Shown here: one piece after another, positions 33,552-45,872 of the stretch
Position numbering within the stretch: the stretch's first letter is position 1
Layout of the letters: each line of letters begins with the position of its first letter
Assembly (NCBI GenBank): GCA_019925795.1
Contig: CM034310.1
Location: 20,976,764-21,040,763, forward strand
Reading direction: 5' to 3'
Length of the DNA: 64,000 bases
Source of the DNA: Dendrobium chrysotoxum
Taxonomy: Eukaryota; Streptophyta; Magnoliopsida; Asparagales; Orchidaceae
The notes under the pieces: model-generated
Seen by the model: only the letters and a program-made list of their open reading frames with translations
Databases searched by the model: none
Told to the model about the DNA's origin: nothing
Made by a program: the position numbers and the translations under genes

Positions 33552-34051
33552 NNNNNNNNNNNNNNNNNNNNNNNNNNNNNNNNNNNNNNNNNNNNNNNNN
33601 NNNNNNNNNNNNNNNNNNNNNNNNNNNNNNNNNNNNNNNNNNNNNNNNNNNNNNNNNNNNNNNNNNNNNNNNNNNNNNNNNNNNNNNNNNNNNNNNNNNN
33701 NNNNNNNNNNNNNNNNNNNNNNNNNNNNNNNNNNNNNNNNNNNNNNNNNNNNNNNNNNNNNNNNNNNNNNNNNNNNNNNNNNNNNNNNNNNNNNNNNNNN
33801 NNNNNNNNNNNNNNNNNNNNNNNNNNNNNNNNNNNNNNNNNNNNNNNNNNNNNNNNNNNNNNNNNNNNNNNNNNNNNNNNNNNNNNNNNNNNNNNNNNNN
33901 NNNNNNNNNNNNNNNNNNNNNNNNNNNNNNNNNNNNNNNNNNNNNNNNNNNNNNNNNNNNNNNNNNNNNNNNNNNNNNNNNNNNNNNNNNNNNNNNNNNN
34001 NNNNNNNNNNNNNNNNNNNNNNNNNNNNNNNNNNNNNNNNNNNNNNNNNNN
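33552..34051. other. Assembly gap of exactly 500 N
   Basis: A round 500-N run usually marks a scaffold gap of unknown size. Left of it is the B 3' LTR; right of it is unrelated AT-rich DNA. The ORFs spanning the N's are meaningless. Confidence 0.98.
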
Positions 34052-34070
34052 AGGCTTAATGATGATCATC

Positions 34071-34332
34071 AAAACATATTAATATAGTAAAATTATATTA
34101 CAGTGCATACATGCTATCCACTAATATCTATATATAGGCATCAGATTAGTAGCATAATCATATATTTAGGATACCATATAATTGATAATAATGAGCCAGT
34201 AAAAAACATATTAATATAGTAAAATTATATTACAGTGCATACATGCTATCCAACTATTCTATATTAGCATCAGATTAGTAGCATAATCATATATTTAGGA
34301 TAACATATAATTGATAATAATGAGCCAGTAAA
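34071..34332. repeat. 132-bp tandem duplication
   Basis: 34,071-34,202 and 34,203-34,332 are near-identical copies (AAAACATATTAATATAG to ATGAGCCAGTAA). They differ mainly at CCACTAATATCTATATATAGG against CCAACTATTCTATATTAGC. It could be a true duplication or an assembly artefact beside the gap. Confidence 0.85.
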
Positions 34333-35297
34333 TAATAACAATATAAGTGAATTAGTATTAGTATACTGAATCAATAACGATATCATTGATGACAATAACA
34401 ATAGAGCAATACAGTAATAGTAACAGTAAATCCATACATTATAGTAAATTAGTGTAATAATAGTAATGTCATACAATAATAATGAATTAGTAACAAGCAT
34501 TCCAATAATCATACTAAACAAATAAATAGTTTGGGCCTACACGTTATTTTTATAATAATTAATAGTTTATAAAATAATAATCATTAGCTCAGTAAATAGA
34601 GTCGTCACTCCTTGTCCATCGACACGGTAATAACTCCTTGTAAATCTCAATCAGTGTATCACGTGAATTAATCAAAAATATCACCAAACCATAATATTTA
34701 AAAGAAAGCCTGTTGGCCCACCATTCTGTATCGATCAATCAGTCTTCAGCTATTATTAGTATTCACCAGCCTTTACTTATTTTTACACATTATTATTATC
34801 ATCATATTATAATAGTAATATCAAAAAACTATTACTCAATCACATGCTTATATTTATTTATAATGCTTGTATTAATAGTATGTCCATATTAAAATACTAA
34901 TATTCTTATTCTTACAAATCGTTCAAAATACAAATAACTTTTACTTTATCCGATGAAATTATAAAATCATCTAGTCAAAATATCTAGAATAATCAGTACT
35001 ATAATATATAAAAAGTTGTATGGTCAAAGTTCATTAAGTTTGAAGAAAATGTAATAAATTCAATTTAAAAAAATCATGCGGTTAAAATAAAAACTTCTGA
35101 AAACAAAAATAGAGTATCAGTCACCTATCTTGATTTGAATAATTTTTTTGTAAGGACAGTGAAGCGAATTGGATATCCTTTTGCTTCCTATTGGGTCCAG
35201 GATTCTTTTGGCTTTTTTTTATTATTTTTTTTTAGCATTTAGATTTTAAGTTTTGGGCAGCTCCTACATGTATGTCATATTTTAAAGGTTTATTGAG
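34333..35297. other. AT-rich intergenic DNA, no feature found
   Basis: Mostly A/T with many short AATAATAG-type runs. The one minus-strand ORF (34,270-34,521) is Leu/Ile-rich because of the composition and has no family pattern. T-runs at 35,212-35,232 precede the LINE. Confidence 0.5.
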
Positions 35298-35367
35298 TTT
35301 TTCTTTTTTTTTTTCTTTGAAGAAAATGCAACCAACTGCATTAAATACTAATAAAGGAAAAAACAAA

Positions 35368-38300
35368 CTACCAACAATAAGCATCAGATTCCTCTTTAAC
35401 AAAGAAATAAATGAAAGGAGGAACCTTATTCACACTAATATCTTCCCAAATAAAAGAACTAAAAAGAGCATAATTAGCACATAAGTCCGCTAACTTATTA
35501 CAACTTCTATCTATGCAATTAAAAATCACATGATTGAAGTCTTTGATAGATTGAAGAGCTTACAATCTCTGATTGCCACTTGTTTTAGCCTCATGAAGAA
35601 ACTTAATGATACTAGCATTTTCACCTTCAATTATGATCCCCTTATAATTGTACATCCAATCTTTTATCACCTCCTTGAGAGATTGAGTAGCTAAAAGCTC
35701 CAATCTAGATACATCCAAGTGAACACAAGCATGACCAAATGCCAAAAGAAATATACCTTTATAGTCACGAAATGCACCGCCAATTCCAGCTTTATAAGAT
35801 GGTAATAACGTTGCATCAACATTAACTTTGATCTAATCGGGTGGAGGAGGATGCCAATGCTTATTTGACAACCTAGATGGCTGGTTAGCACCCCATATAC
35901 CCGAGTTAATACTAACATTAGAAGCAGAAATAGAGGCATAGCTCACGGCATTAGCAGCAATGGCCAATGAACTTTCATCCTTTCCTTTATGAATCATCTT
36001 ATTTCTCGCTTTCTATGAAAAGAAAACCACATTGCAATAAAAATTGACTAACAAAGAAGTCTGCTTGGACAGCCACTCACAACATTCTTCAAACAAAGTA
36101 AAGGATGGAATAAAAAAGCCCCATCTATTAAGATGTTGTAAAACTTCTAACAGCTTCTTACATTTAACTGCAATATGCTCAATGTCTTCGGCTTCATCAC
36201 AGCTTCTAGGGCACCCATTTTCCCTTTGTAATCTCTTATAAGATAAGAATTTATAAGTAGGAATAGCATTATGGAAAACTCTCCACCAAATATACCTCCA
36301 CCCGTGGAATCAGTTTAGCTTTTCTAATCCAATTCTAGATTTGAACCATAGCATTAAGATGAACCGAAGCTTCAAATGCAAGTACTGAAATTGACTTTCC
36401 AGATTTTTGTAATATTAATTCCATCCTATCTTCTCCCAAATCTGACAAAATTTGTATTTGACAGATTAGTTTCACAAGCTCAATCCCAAAGAACTTGCAT
36501 CTGAAATGAAATTGTACACCGTGAAGTTACTGAAGTCATGAGTGAGAACAAAAGTTGCTGAAGTTACTGAAATTGGCCATCTATTTAAGCTTTTGTCCAA
36601 GACTCAGGTATCATTGAATACATAAGTTGACCCACAATTAGTAATGTTCCATCTAACAATTGGCTTTAGATATTTACCTCCATCAGAGATAAGTTTCCAA
36701 GCAATAGATCCACTCTTCTTCGATGTGTCATCCATAAATAGAGAACCATATTCGTAAAAATCACCTTATGCAGCAATGATCTTTCTCTTGAACATACTTC
36801 AAAGCAAGCTTGGCTCTCAGCGGCCCAGCTTTATTAGAACATGAATGTAGAGCTCTACCTCCCCATTTTGAAGGCAAACACATTACATTTCAATTCACAT
36901 AATGAATTCCATATCTTCCATTCACTTTTATTCCAAATAAAACTTCTACAAAACTTATCAACCTCCTCAAGAACACCTTTAGGGACCAAAGAATTAGTGC
37001 AATGGAATGTTGTATAACAGAGCAAAACAGTTTTGACAAGAAGGATTTTACCAGCTAACGACATAAGCTTTCCTCCCCAAATGTTTACCATCCTCAAGGC
37101 CTCATCAACAATAAACTGAAAATCCGCCCCTACTAGCCTCCTTAGAGCTAATTTACCCCAAGGTAAAACAGCTCCTTAATAGATCTAAATCCCATAATCC
37201 GAGAAATAGCTTTTTTATTTCTTCTATTTACTGATTTGTCAAAAAGCATATAAGATTTATTGACATTTACTTTTTGCCCAGTCCACCCGCAAAATTTATC
37301 GAACATAGACTTAATCTCCTTAACTACCTTCACCTTGGCTTCTGAGAAGATAATAATGTCATCTGTATACACTAAATGAGAAATCCTTGGCCCATTTGAA
37401 CTCACACGAATTCCAATTGATCCACCTTTTTGTCTAAAGGCATTCGATAAAAGTTGAGAGCAAAGAATAAATAAAAATGGAGGCAAGGGATAACCTTGAT
37501 GGAAGCCGCTTCTAGCATTAATCCAAGTTGAAAGATTATAATTAATCAATAGAGAGAATCTTGGATCTTGGACACATTCCAAAATTAGCTTAGAAAACTT
37601 TGATGGAACCAAAATACTCCAAAGCTTTCACCAAGGTAGGCCACCCCATATAATCATAAGCTTGCTCCATATCTATTTTGAAGGAAACAAAACCTTTAGA
37701 AGATTTAGAATACCTGAATTTGTGAAACACCTCTTGAGCTACCAACACATTATCCGACAATGATCTTCCTTTCAAAAAATGCCACTTGCTCTTCAGAAAT
37801 CAATTTAGGGATAATTGAAGACAACCTGTTCGTATGAACTTTGGCCGCCACCTTGTAAACAGTGTTGCACAAGCTTATGGGTCTATAATTTGAAGAAGCC
37901 AACGTGTTGCTCACCTTAGGAATTAGTACAATAAGTGTCTCTTTCCAATTGGAATCCATATCTCCCGTCTCAAAGAACTGATTAACAACATTCCAGAAGT
38001 CATTTTTAATGATGTCCCAATAAGCTTTGATAAAGGAGTAGGTGATACCATCATTGCCCGGAGCAGTATTATTGCCACTCTGCTTAATCACAGCCTCCAC
38101 TTCTTCTATAGTGAACTCTTTGCTCAACATTCTTATATCCTCATCATCTAAACACTTCCACGGGTGAGGCCAACCTTCAAGTAGACAATTTCTTTCTCTC
38201 CATTTCTCCTTGAAGAATCGAAACAGAACTTCTTCAATTTGATGATGATCCTCCACCAGGTTTCCATTATCATCTTTAATTTTGAAAATATAATTAGAAT

Positions 38301-39415
38301 TTCTTCTTGCAGAAGCAAAAGATTGAAAGAATTTGGAATTGCACTCACCCTCCACCAACCACTTGACCTTAGCATGCTGTCTCCGCTAAGTATTCAATCA
38401 AGCTAGAGTAGGATTGAGCTCCCCCACCTTCACTTTGAGAGTCCAACAGTCTACCTCTGAAAGTCCTCCATCATTAGCTTCTTTTACTTGAAGCTCCTCA
38501 ATTTCCTTCAACAGGCAATCCTTCAACTGAAATAAACTTTTATGCTTAGCTTTGCTCCAATAAAACAATGCCTTTAAAGATTTCTTCATCTTGGAATTCA
38601 GGATTTGAGACAAACTACCAGCAGATTTCTTCACCCAAACTCCTCTAACCACAGCAACGAAAGCCGGGTTGGAAGCCCATACATCTTCAAATTTGATTGC
38701 TCTCTTAAGCATAGGATTGAAATCTAGTAGATTTAAAAGGATCGGACAATGGTCTGATGCAACACGAGCCAGGTGCCTAACCACTATACGATGAGAAGAG
38801 GTTAATGCAGCTGAATTCAAAAAACATCTATCCAATCTCTCAAGGATTTGATCAGCACCATATTTGTTATTACACCAAGTGAACCTTGGTCCGACATACC
38901 CAACCTCATGAAAATCATTACAAGACAAAAAAATCTTTATTTCCTTAGGTCCTAGGGAAAAAAATAAATCTTTTCCCTCCCCTCTTATCCTACTTGGAAA
39001 GTAAACAATTAAAGTCCCCCCTATCACCATAGGCAAGTCCTTAGAGGAATAAAGTTCTAGCCTCTCCCATAGAATCCTTCTTTTATAAACATCCTTATTC
39101 CCATATATTGAACCAATCCTCTACCTTCCTTTATTAAGAACCTCCAACTCCCCAATAACAAATTGGTAAGAGGACTCCAAAACATTAAAAGTCGCAATGC
39201 TAGACTTCCATACCAACAGAATGCCCCCAGAAAAACCTTCTGATGAAACTTGGAAAAAATTAACAAATTAACACCCTTCTCTTAATAACTGATAATTTGG
39301 TTTCCAACAAACCCAGAAAAAATACACCATGATCCTTCACAACCTCCTTTAAATATAGAGAAGCCTTCTTTCTACTAGCTCCTCTACAATTCCAAAAAGC
39401 TATGGAAGACATCAT
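35368..39415 (-). pseudogene. LINE ORF2 remnant (endonuclease, reverse transcriptase, zf-RVT, RNase H)
   Basis: ORF2 nicks DNA and copies the LINE RNA into the site. It starts at ATG 39,415 with MSSIAFWNCRGASRK (endonuclease start). The endonuclease end lies at 38,950-38,720 (GPRFTWCNNKYGADQILERL, then SDHCPILL). The RT starts near 38,120 (NNTAPGNDGITYSFIK, then IPKVSNTLASSNYRPISLCN) and shifts frame at about 37,765. It continues with FKIDMEQAYDYMGW and the catalytic box LVYTDDIIIFSE (about 37,380-37,340), which is YTDD instead of the usual YADD/FADD. The zf-RVT at 36,310-36,100 keeps WWRVFHNAIPT and C...C..EDIEHI. The RNase H at about 35,830-35,400 keeps SRLELLATQSLKE and CNKLADLCANYAL. At least four frame shifts. 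Confidence 0.88.
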
Positions 39416-41447
39416 TGAATTTTAGGGGATGAAATCCCCACTGTATCTTTTTGATCACCATCCACTCTCCTACTCCTAGGAGCCAAGTTAATAGAGCCCA
39501 AACCTTTGAGTTGCTTAGAGACTTTCTTTTTGACATTAGAAGAACCACCTTCTTTGCAGCACACTTCACCATTCACCACATCCATATTTATCTTCATACT
39601 TCCTTCTCCTATTCTATTGTTCCCATCCAACCCACCAAGCGAAGTAGCAACAACTTTCTCTGGGATAACAATCTCTCCTTCCTCAACCAAACCATCTAAG
39701 ACTTTGAATTTGTTTTCATTAACAAAAATAACAGAAGTTTTGGTAAACATACCCTCTTTGATATCCAAAGCCCGCAATTCATCCGGGCCTCCCTGAATCA
39801 AGTCTGTAACTGGATCATCATCCTAAACTTCTCCCTGAGCTAGAATAGAACTCCCTGCAAGAACCGAATTAGAAACTTCATATACTCTCTGATCAGGCTC
39901 TATAAAACCTCCTTAAATAGAAACCTTTACAGCATCAGCTTCTTTTTCCTTTGGACTGGGAATCAATAATTTAGGGTCCTTCCTTACAACAACCTCCATT
40001 GGATGGGGATTAATCCTCCTAAAGATAGAATTTTTAATCCACCTTTTTCCATAATTAACATGCACCCATGGACCATATCCTCCTTTATCATCACAAGAGC
40101 CTTCAACCACAGCCTCAAGAGTAGGTTTGGGATTATTTACCACCATAGGATTTTTTAAACTATCCACTTGTTTAGAAACAAGATTAACCTCCAATTTATT
40201 CTACAAACAATCCTTCTTGAAGTGTCCAATCCTACCACAATTGAAATAGAAATTGGGGATTCTTTCATATTCAATCTTCTGAAAGAATTTCCCATAGCTC
40301 CCCTCCACCCAAACACCTAGTGGCAATTTAGCATCCAACTAGATGCAAACACAAATCCTCTCAAACTCCCTTCTTCCCATTGAAATATGTTCCCATCAAT
40401 CAAATACGGCTTCCCAACCATAGAAGCAATTCTACAAACATTTATTTCATCCCAACATTGTAAGGGGAGATTAGGCATCCTAATCTAAATAGGAGCAGTC
40501 AAACCCTTTAAGGAGGTAGGAGAAAAAGGTTGGCGACCATCTATCAATTCCAATGATATGTCCATTAACATACCATGGCCCATTCGAGAAGACTGATTCC
40601 AATGGCTCTGGCTCATAAAACGAACAAAGAACCCAATCCATGCCCAGTATTGTAAGATGGAATCGACCAAATGGGGACCACTGTCTTCTTAGTTCATAAC
40701 TAATAGCTGGAAAAGGAGCATTTCCATCAAAGACCTTGATCACTAAAGAATTCTTTAACTTCTTAGAATTATCCAATTCATTTTGTAAATGAAATTTAAC
40801 AGATGAACCAACATCAGACAAGCAATCACCAAAGTCCAAATTCAGGACCTTTATGTTCTCCTTCTTACTCCAAGCATTTTACTATGCACTACTAAACGGT
40901 CGAGATGGAGCTGCAGCAAGACCATCAACACACTTGTCCAGCTCTCCTGAATTACAATTCCGAACCTTAACTAGGTCCGAATGTAACTCTTCCACAAAGC
41001 CATTTGCTTTGCCGGGACCTGCAACACCTATTTCGTTCATATTACCTTCAGCAAGTGGATTAACTTTTGAGCTAATTCCTCCCAGATAAACAAAATCGGA
41101 CGCCAATCCCTCAGAGACTCCACGAACGTCATTGTTATTTTCAATCACAAGCTTTGAGGAAGAAGAGGCGCCCACATTATAAACCGACTTGCCTCTTAAA
41201 TCTGGAAGCAACCCAAATTTGAACAGAATTTTAACCTTGTCTTCAACTACCACATTCTTTCCTTTACCAAAAACTTCAATATCCTTCTTGGATTGCAACA
41301 ATCCACCTTCATTAATATCAAAGGCATTCCAGTTTTAGGCTTTGATTTCGCACCTTGAACGGAGCCAGCTTTCCCGTCTCCAAACGCCGTGGAGACGATG
41401 AGAATGAACGAACAGGAGCGTAAGAGCTCCCTGAAGAAGAACGTCAA
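39412..41447 (-). pseudogene. LINE ORF1 remnant (DUF4283 and zinc knuckle)
   Basis: ORF1 binds LINE RNA. The DUF4283 domain is at 40,839-40,480: FHLQNELDNSKKLKNSLVIK, the R..W.P.G.F..T.LG-type stretch RRQWSPFGRFHLTILGMDW and FSNGPWYVNGHIIGIDRW. The zinc knuckle at about 40,256-40,206 reads FYFNCGRIGHFKKDC, in which the first cysteine of the C-x2-C-x4-H-x4-C pattern has become Tyr. Next comes GPWVHVNYGKRW (40,080-40,040), a usual follow-on in plant LINE ORF1. The last open stretch (39,801-39,412) ends in a TGA that overlaps the ORF2 ATG. Stops at 40,480, 40,200 and 39,913 and frame changes in the N-terminal part break it. Confidence 0.8.
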
Positions 41448-41530
41448 ATGTCGAATGGACCACTGGCCGAAGGAGGCTGACGACCCTCCGCTACTATTGG
41501 AGAAACCTTGAAACCCGTGAAAACAAATTT

Positions 41531-42204
41531 TGAAAAACCCGCAACTACTCTCTAATTTCTCGAACCTTCTCTCTCTTACTTTTCTTGTTAGGATTATTTA
41601 TTATAGTAATAAATTGGGCTAGTCCCGCAATTTCAAAAAAAAAAAAAAAACGTCCTCCCTAACAAGCGCATACTTGTCGTCAATAACTCGTCCACTTTGT
41701 CATTAAAAAAAAAATCCAAATTTATTCAAATTTCTGAATTTCGTACCCACGTTTTGTTTTTGGGGCTCTCCTTCCTTTGTTCCTCGTAATGCATCATTTA
41801 AACCAACCTCTCTTAAAAAGGATTACATTTTGACGGATACATTTTCCAGGCCAAAAGAAACCATCATCTCCAAAATTTACTCTTTTGCTGCCACCGATCC
41901 CTCCTCAAGAATACATTTTGACGTTGTTTTCCATGAACTTCTTCCGATTCCTGTCTTGAAAAACAGCAATTAAAGGCCTTTCCATTGTCGGTTCCTGGCG
42001 GCCAGCGGCTGATTTTGGCCTCTTGGTGGATATCGGGTTTAAGATCCCGCAGACTGGATATCGGCATTTGCTTGATATCCTGATCTCGGAAATGGAGGAT
42101 CAAATGAAGAGGATAAGCGGCATTTGGGAGTTATTCTTCGGGATTTGCTGATTAGAGTAATTTCTCTAAACCTTTATATGATTGATATCTGAATAATCGC
42201 TTTC
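41531..42204. other. Intergenic DNA upstream of the CNGC gene, possible promoter
   Basis: Includes an A-run at 41,636-41,650, two short GC-richer stretches and no ORF with a known pattern (41,864-42,103 on minus looks accidental). A TATA-like TTTATATG lies at about 42,173, about 30 bp before where a transcript could start. Promoter function is inference from position only. Confidence 0.35.
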
Positions 42205-42438
42205 CTATTAGAATGTATATGTAATTAATGCCTTAATGCTAGACTCTCCTAGCATCAATTTCCTCGGTGCCGAGCGTGCCCTTCCATTCTGCAAGTCGCT
42301 GCGTTTCCTTCTCATCCAGCGATCTCCCGACTTTGCGAGTGATTCCTTTCACGTTCAGCGGTCGCGGAATCTAGTCTCCTCCCCCGCATTTCATTCGCCG
42401 CTTCTCCATCCAAAGATCTCCTTCAGCGAAGAACGCCG
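42205..42438 (+). other. Possible non-coding first exon (5'UTR) of the CNGC gene
   Basis: A GC-richer, unrepeated island with many pyrimidine-rich stretches ends in AACGCCG followed by GTAAAATG, a fair splice donor at 42,439. If it joins the acceptor at 44,936 it forms a 5'UTR with an intron of about 2.5 kb; 5'UTR introns are common in plant genes. The open frame 42,236-42,442 has no known protein pattern. The transcript start is not visible. Confidence 0.4.
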
Positions 42439-42964
42439 GTAAAATGAGATAGGTTTTATCTATTTATGTAATTTTATGTTTAAAACTGTTATATTAACCA
42501 ATGTAAATGTTAATATGTCATATATGCAATTTGTGCTTACCTATTATAAGGTTTAATTTGATCTGCCTTCAAGTTTTTAGCTGATTAATATATTGTATTA
42601 ATCATTTTTATGGTTTTAATCTTCTATAGTATACCTTTGATCTATTATATTATGTGAATGGTTTGATTTTGGTCATCATTTTATAAAGATTTTTTAAGCT
42701 TTCAAATGATCACCTAATTGATTTTTCTTTTTAGGAGTTTATTTTATATGGAGAGTATCTGTGCTAAGGTGGCCTTACAACATGGGCTTTTCCATATAAT
42801 AGTTTAAAATATAATAATAAGCAATAATCTTGCTACGTACTGGATTGTAAAGATAACATAGAACCAAATAGTTACAGAAAACACTGATATCTTTAAATGC
42901 AATAATACTGTGACAAATGCAAAGTATTTTACATATTGCACGGATCTAATAACAATGACATGTC

Positions 42965-43085
42965 AGGTGCCAATTAGACTAGTTGGTAATGGCCTTGAAA
43001 GTTATTTCAAAGGTCTTGAATTTGATCCTCATTTACACTATAAATAACTTTGCCTCATGGACTTTTTGGTGAGCTAAAAAAAAAA
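42965..43085 (+). mobile_element. tRNA-headed SINE candidate 1
   Basis: TAGACTAGTTGGTAATGGCC resembles a pol III box A, and GGTCTTGAATTTGATCCTC some 45 bp on resembles a decayed box B (GGTTCGAATCC). The element ends in GAGCT and a run of ten A's. A relative with the same layout is at 46,135. No clear target duplication. Confidence 0.5.
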
Positions 43086-43792
43086 TCTAATATTTGTGAC
43101 ATCTTAATAACAATGATCTATATAACACCTTAGGTTCTTAGGTCTTTGATTCCCTAGATCATCTAATCTAGTCCCTTTTTCCTTTGTCTTCTAGTGATGG
43201 CATCTAGCTCTGGACTTTCTCTTCTCCACAACATCTTCACCGCTGATCCATTTAGCAATTGCCGCCCAACATCAGTGTTTTCAAAATGCAATGAAATGCA
43301 CTAGAGTTCTTTTTTGCTTCTATGCATAAAGCACAAAGCACAAAGCACAAAGCAAAGAAGTTTTTTCTTAATTAAATTGAACATTGCTTTTCTCAATTAA
43401 AGCACTCACGATTTTCCGAAATCCTTTAACCAATTACGACTTGAACTGCTGCCTATCAGAGCACATATGCATTGAGATCTGAATGTTCTTTTTCTATCAC
43501 AATAAAAATTAATCTTTGATTTTTTGGTTTTTAGAGCAGAGGCTTATATTATTTTAATAGCATGTATTTTGTAATTTTCGAATTTACTATGAAAAATAAT
43601 CCTTTTTGCTTGCATATTTTTTATTGTTGTATTTTGTTGATTTATGCTGTGATTGGGAAGTGAAACAAGCATGAAATTGGATTGAGCTGTGCATTTTGTG
43701 TATGTATGTTTTTCTAATGAAATTTGGATGTTTATCAAAAATAACTTATGTTTTGCTTCTTGTTGCTTTTGGTTTAGATTTGGCTTGCTTTA

Positions 43793-44092
43793 CAACAACA
43801 ATAACAACAACAAGCCTTTATCATACTACGTGAGGTCGGCTAAATGAATTCTTTTTCTCCATTGTGTCCTGTTAAGCGTCAAATTCTCGTTTAAATATAA
43901 AAAAGAAAGGTCATTTTTAAAATTTTCTAACCAAGTCTTTTTAGGTCTTCCTCTACCTTTCTTAACATAAGCCAAATCTAATACATCTACTTTCCTAACT
44001 GGGTCATTAGAAGGCCGCCGTATTTTAGATTTGGCTTGATTTAATTCATAAAAATATGGTGAGGAAGCCCTTCCAGTTCTCATATATTGCAT
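43793..44092 (-). mobile_element. RTE-type LINE 3' fragment (minus)
   Basis: Translated on the minus strand it gives KKGRGRPKKTWLENFKNDLS and LTLNRTQWRKRIHLAD, the usual C-terminal end of plant RTE reverse transcriptases. This is followed by a short 3' end with a TTG/GTT-repeat tail (CAACAACAATAACAACAACAA on + at 43,794). Only the last ~90 residues are present, which fits 5' truncation. It lies in the presumed 5'UTR intron of the CNGC gene. Confidence 0.8.
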
Positions 44093-44936
44093 AAAGAAAA
44101 ACTATCTGCTTCATCCGTTCAGCGTGAACTGGCAATGATGAAGTCCTTTCCAGTTCTCAGATATTGAACCTTTGCATTATCTTTATTAGCTTGAAATTGC
44201 AGACAAAACTTTGCTTTCTGCTTGAGTTTCTTTGTTCTTTGCTGATCAACTGTTATCTTTCTTATCTTGTTGGATGAAAATTGGGAACTTATAACATTCA
44301 TAGCTATGAATATATTTCTTTTGCTGATTCTATCTGTTTTGTTATTGAACTAGCTACAATATAACTTTCAACATAACCTGCTTTCTTTCTAAACTTTGCA
44401 GTAGTCCTGCATTTTATTTAGAATTTTCCACTAGATAAACATGGGTTAATTAAGCTGAAGGTACAGTTCATGGTTCGAAGGCAACATAATTTGTATCTCT
44501 TTCAAAGCTGTTACACTTGAGCTTGAAGTATATTGACGTTTTAGTGAAATGCACGCATTGCAAACTGTATGAAGTATCATGGAATCTTTTAATCTTGCTG
44601 ATAGTTAATCTGTCTCGGCATTATAACCATTTCTATGAGTACTTAAAATCAAACTTATATGTTGGAGTATGATTTCAAATGTACTTTTTATCATAAACTT
44701 CTAAATTTGGTTATGATTCACCCACCCTCTTTTTTTGTAGAAGCTGCAGGTTACATACACTTGAAGTAAATTCATCCTTCTATATCAACAGCACAATATC
44801 CCTAGGTATGGGATTACTTTGCATACTTAGAAAATACGGTGGTGATATAGAAATATAATTACCATCATTTTTTTATACCCACTTCTTGATAGCCTAATTC
44901 TAAATAACATCCTCTTATTCCCTCTTTCACTTGCAG

Positions 44937-45126
44937 GGGCCTTATATAGATCATTTTAGCGGCTTCTCTTTTTGACATAAGTTGAACTGGTGTTAGATCT
45001 CGTTTATGAGTGGCCTTATCTTGGTAATTTGAAGATTTTTGTCAACAACTCATATATCTTGTTCAAGATGTTTGACTGTGGTTACAAGGCACAATATATG
45101 GATGGGCAGAAAGAGAAGTTTGTAAG
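44937..45126 (+). CDS. CNGC exon with start codon (coding part 45,068-45,126)
   Basis: An acceptor CTTTCACTTGCAG ends at 44,936. The exon then has 131 nt of 5'UTR and an ATG at 45,068 that opens MFDCGYKAQYMDGQKEKFV before the donor AAG|GTGTGA at 45,127. Group II plant CNGCs begin with the very similar MFDCGYKSQY..GQ.EKFVRLDD, so this start is well supported. The intron splits the Arg codon (AG|G, phase 2), and joining to 48,308 restores ...EKFVRLDQSNQ. Neither part alone would be recognised by length. I do not assign a gene number because the C-terminal half is outside what I can find. Confidence 0.9.
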
Positions 45127-45445
45127 GTGTGACTATTCAGTGGCCTACGATTTTAACTGATTTTTTTACTGTATTATGCTATAATGTTTAGCAACAATTA
45201 CATCTCTAAGCCCATAATAAATGTTTAATTGAGATGGGGCTCCACTTATCTTTTCCATTTGATTTGTTACTAATCATGTATTGCTTATGTTTATTAGGAA
45301 ATATTAGCTTGTTAGCATCTGCAACAACAATTCCTCTTTATTCTATTCATTTAGTTGCATATTTCTTTCCATTTTCTTATTCAAGCACACATGCTGGTTG
45401 AAGGAAGTTTACTTGTTGCATTAGTTGATATTTTTGATTGTCGTC

Positions 45446-45872
45446 AAGTAAATGATCAAAATGGTTCCCAAATTTTTTAGGTGTGTTTAGTTTAGTTCTA
45501 AACTTATTTAAGTTTTTAATTAAGTCCCTCAACTTATTAAATTTGAACTAATTTTATTCTACCGTCAACTTTGCCTTTTTTGGACAAAAATTAGTGGAAG
45601 GAAGCTTTTATGAGGGAATTTTGGGCTTTTTAGGGCTAACCCCATGAGTTTGGGCTGATATTAAGTAACGATATTGACCCTTAAAAGTCCAAAAAGCCCT
45701 TACGGAATGCTTCTCTCAACCAATTTTCATTTCATTCCGAGAAATGAAAAGTTGATCATAGGAAAAAATTGGCTTGGAAGTTATGAGATGACAGGCTAAT
45801 TTCAATACCAGGAAAAATCTAGGACTAAAATAAATACATCTAAAAACTCTAGGTACCATTTGGTCATTTACT
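45446..45872. mobile_element. MITE with ~60-bp terminal inverted repeats
   Basis: The left end AAGTAAATGATCAAAATGGT, then TTTTTTAGGTGTGTTTAGTTTAG is matched in inverted form by the right end (reverse complement AAGTAAATGACCAAATGGTA, then TTTTTAGATGTATTTATTTTAG). Inside there is a second inverted pair around 45,620-45,700 (GGGCTTTTTAGGGCTAA against AAAAAGCCCTTA). At 427 bp without coding sequence it is a non-autonomous DNA element. I could not read a clear target duplication, so the superfamily is open. Confidence 0.7.

Larger units (their letters stand above)
35298..41530 (-). mobile_element. Near full-length dead LINE (plant L1 type)
   Basis: Read on the minus strand the order is ORF1 with a DUF4283 domain and zinc knuckle (about 41,450-39,412), then ORF2 with endonuclease, reverse transcriptase, zf-RVT and RNase H (39,415-35,368), then a short 3' part ending in an A-rich tail (T-run at 35,301-35,316 on +). 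This is the standard layout of plant L1 LINEs with an RNase H. Many stops and frame shifts make it inactive. The 5' boundary near 41,530 is approximate and I could not find a target-site duplication. Confidence 0.9.

Noticed and set aside
33497..34087. ORFs of 179-196 codons over the N run
   Set aside because: They exist only because N's contain no stops.
39451..39796. Two + strand ORFs opposite LINE ORF1
   Set aside because: Antisense shadows of the coding frame on the minus strand.
42236..42442. 68-codon ORF as a separate small gene
   Set aside because: It runs into a likely splice donor and lies where a 5'UTR exon of the CNGC gene fits; no protein family seen.
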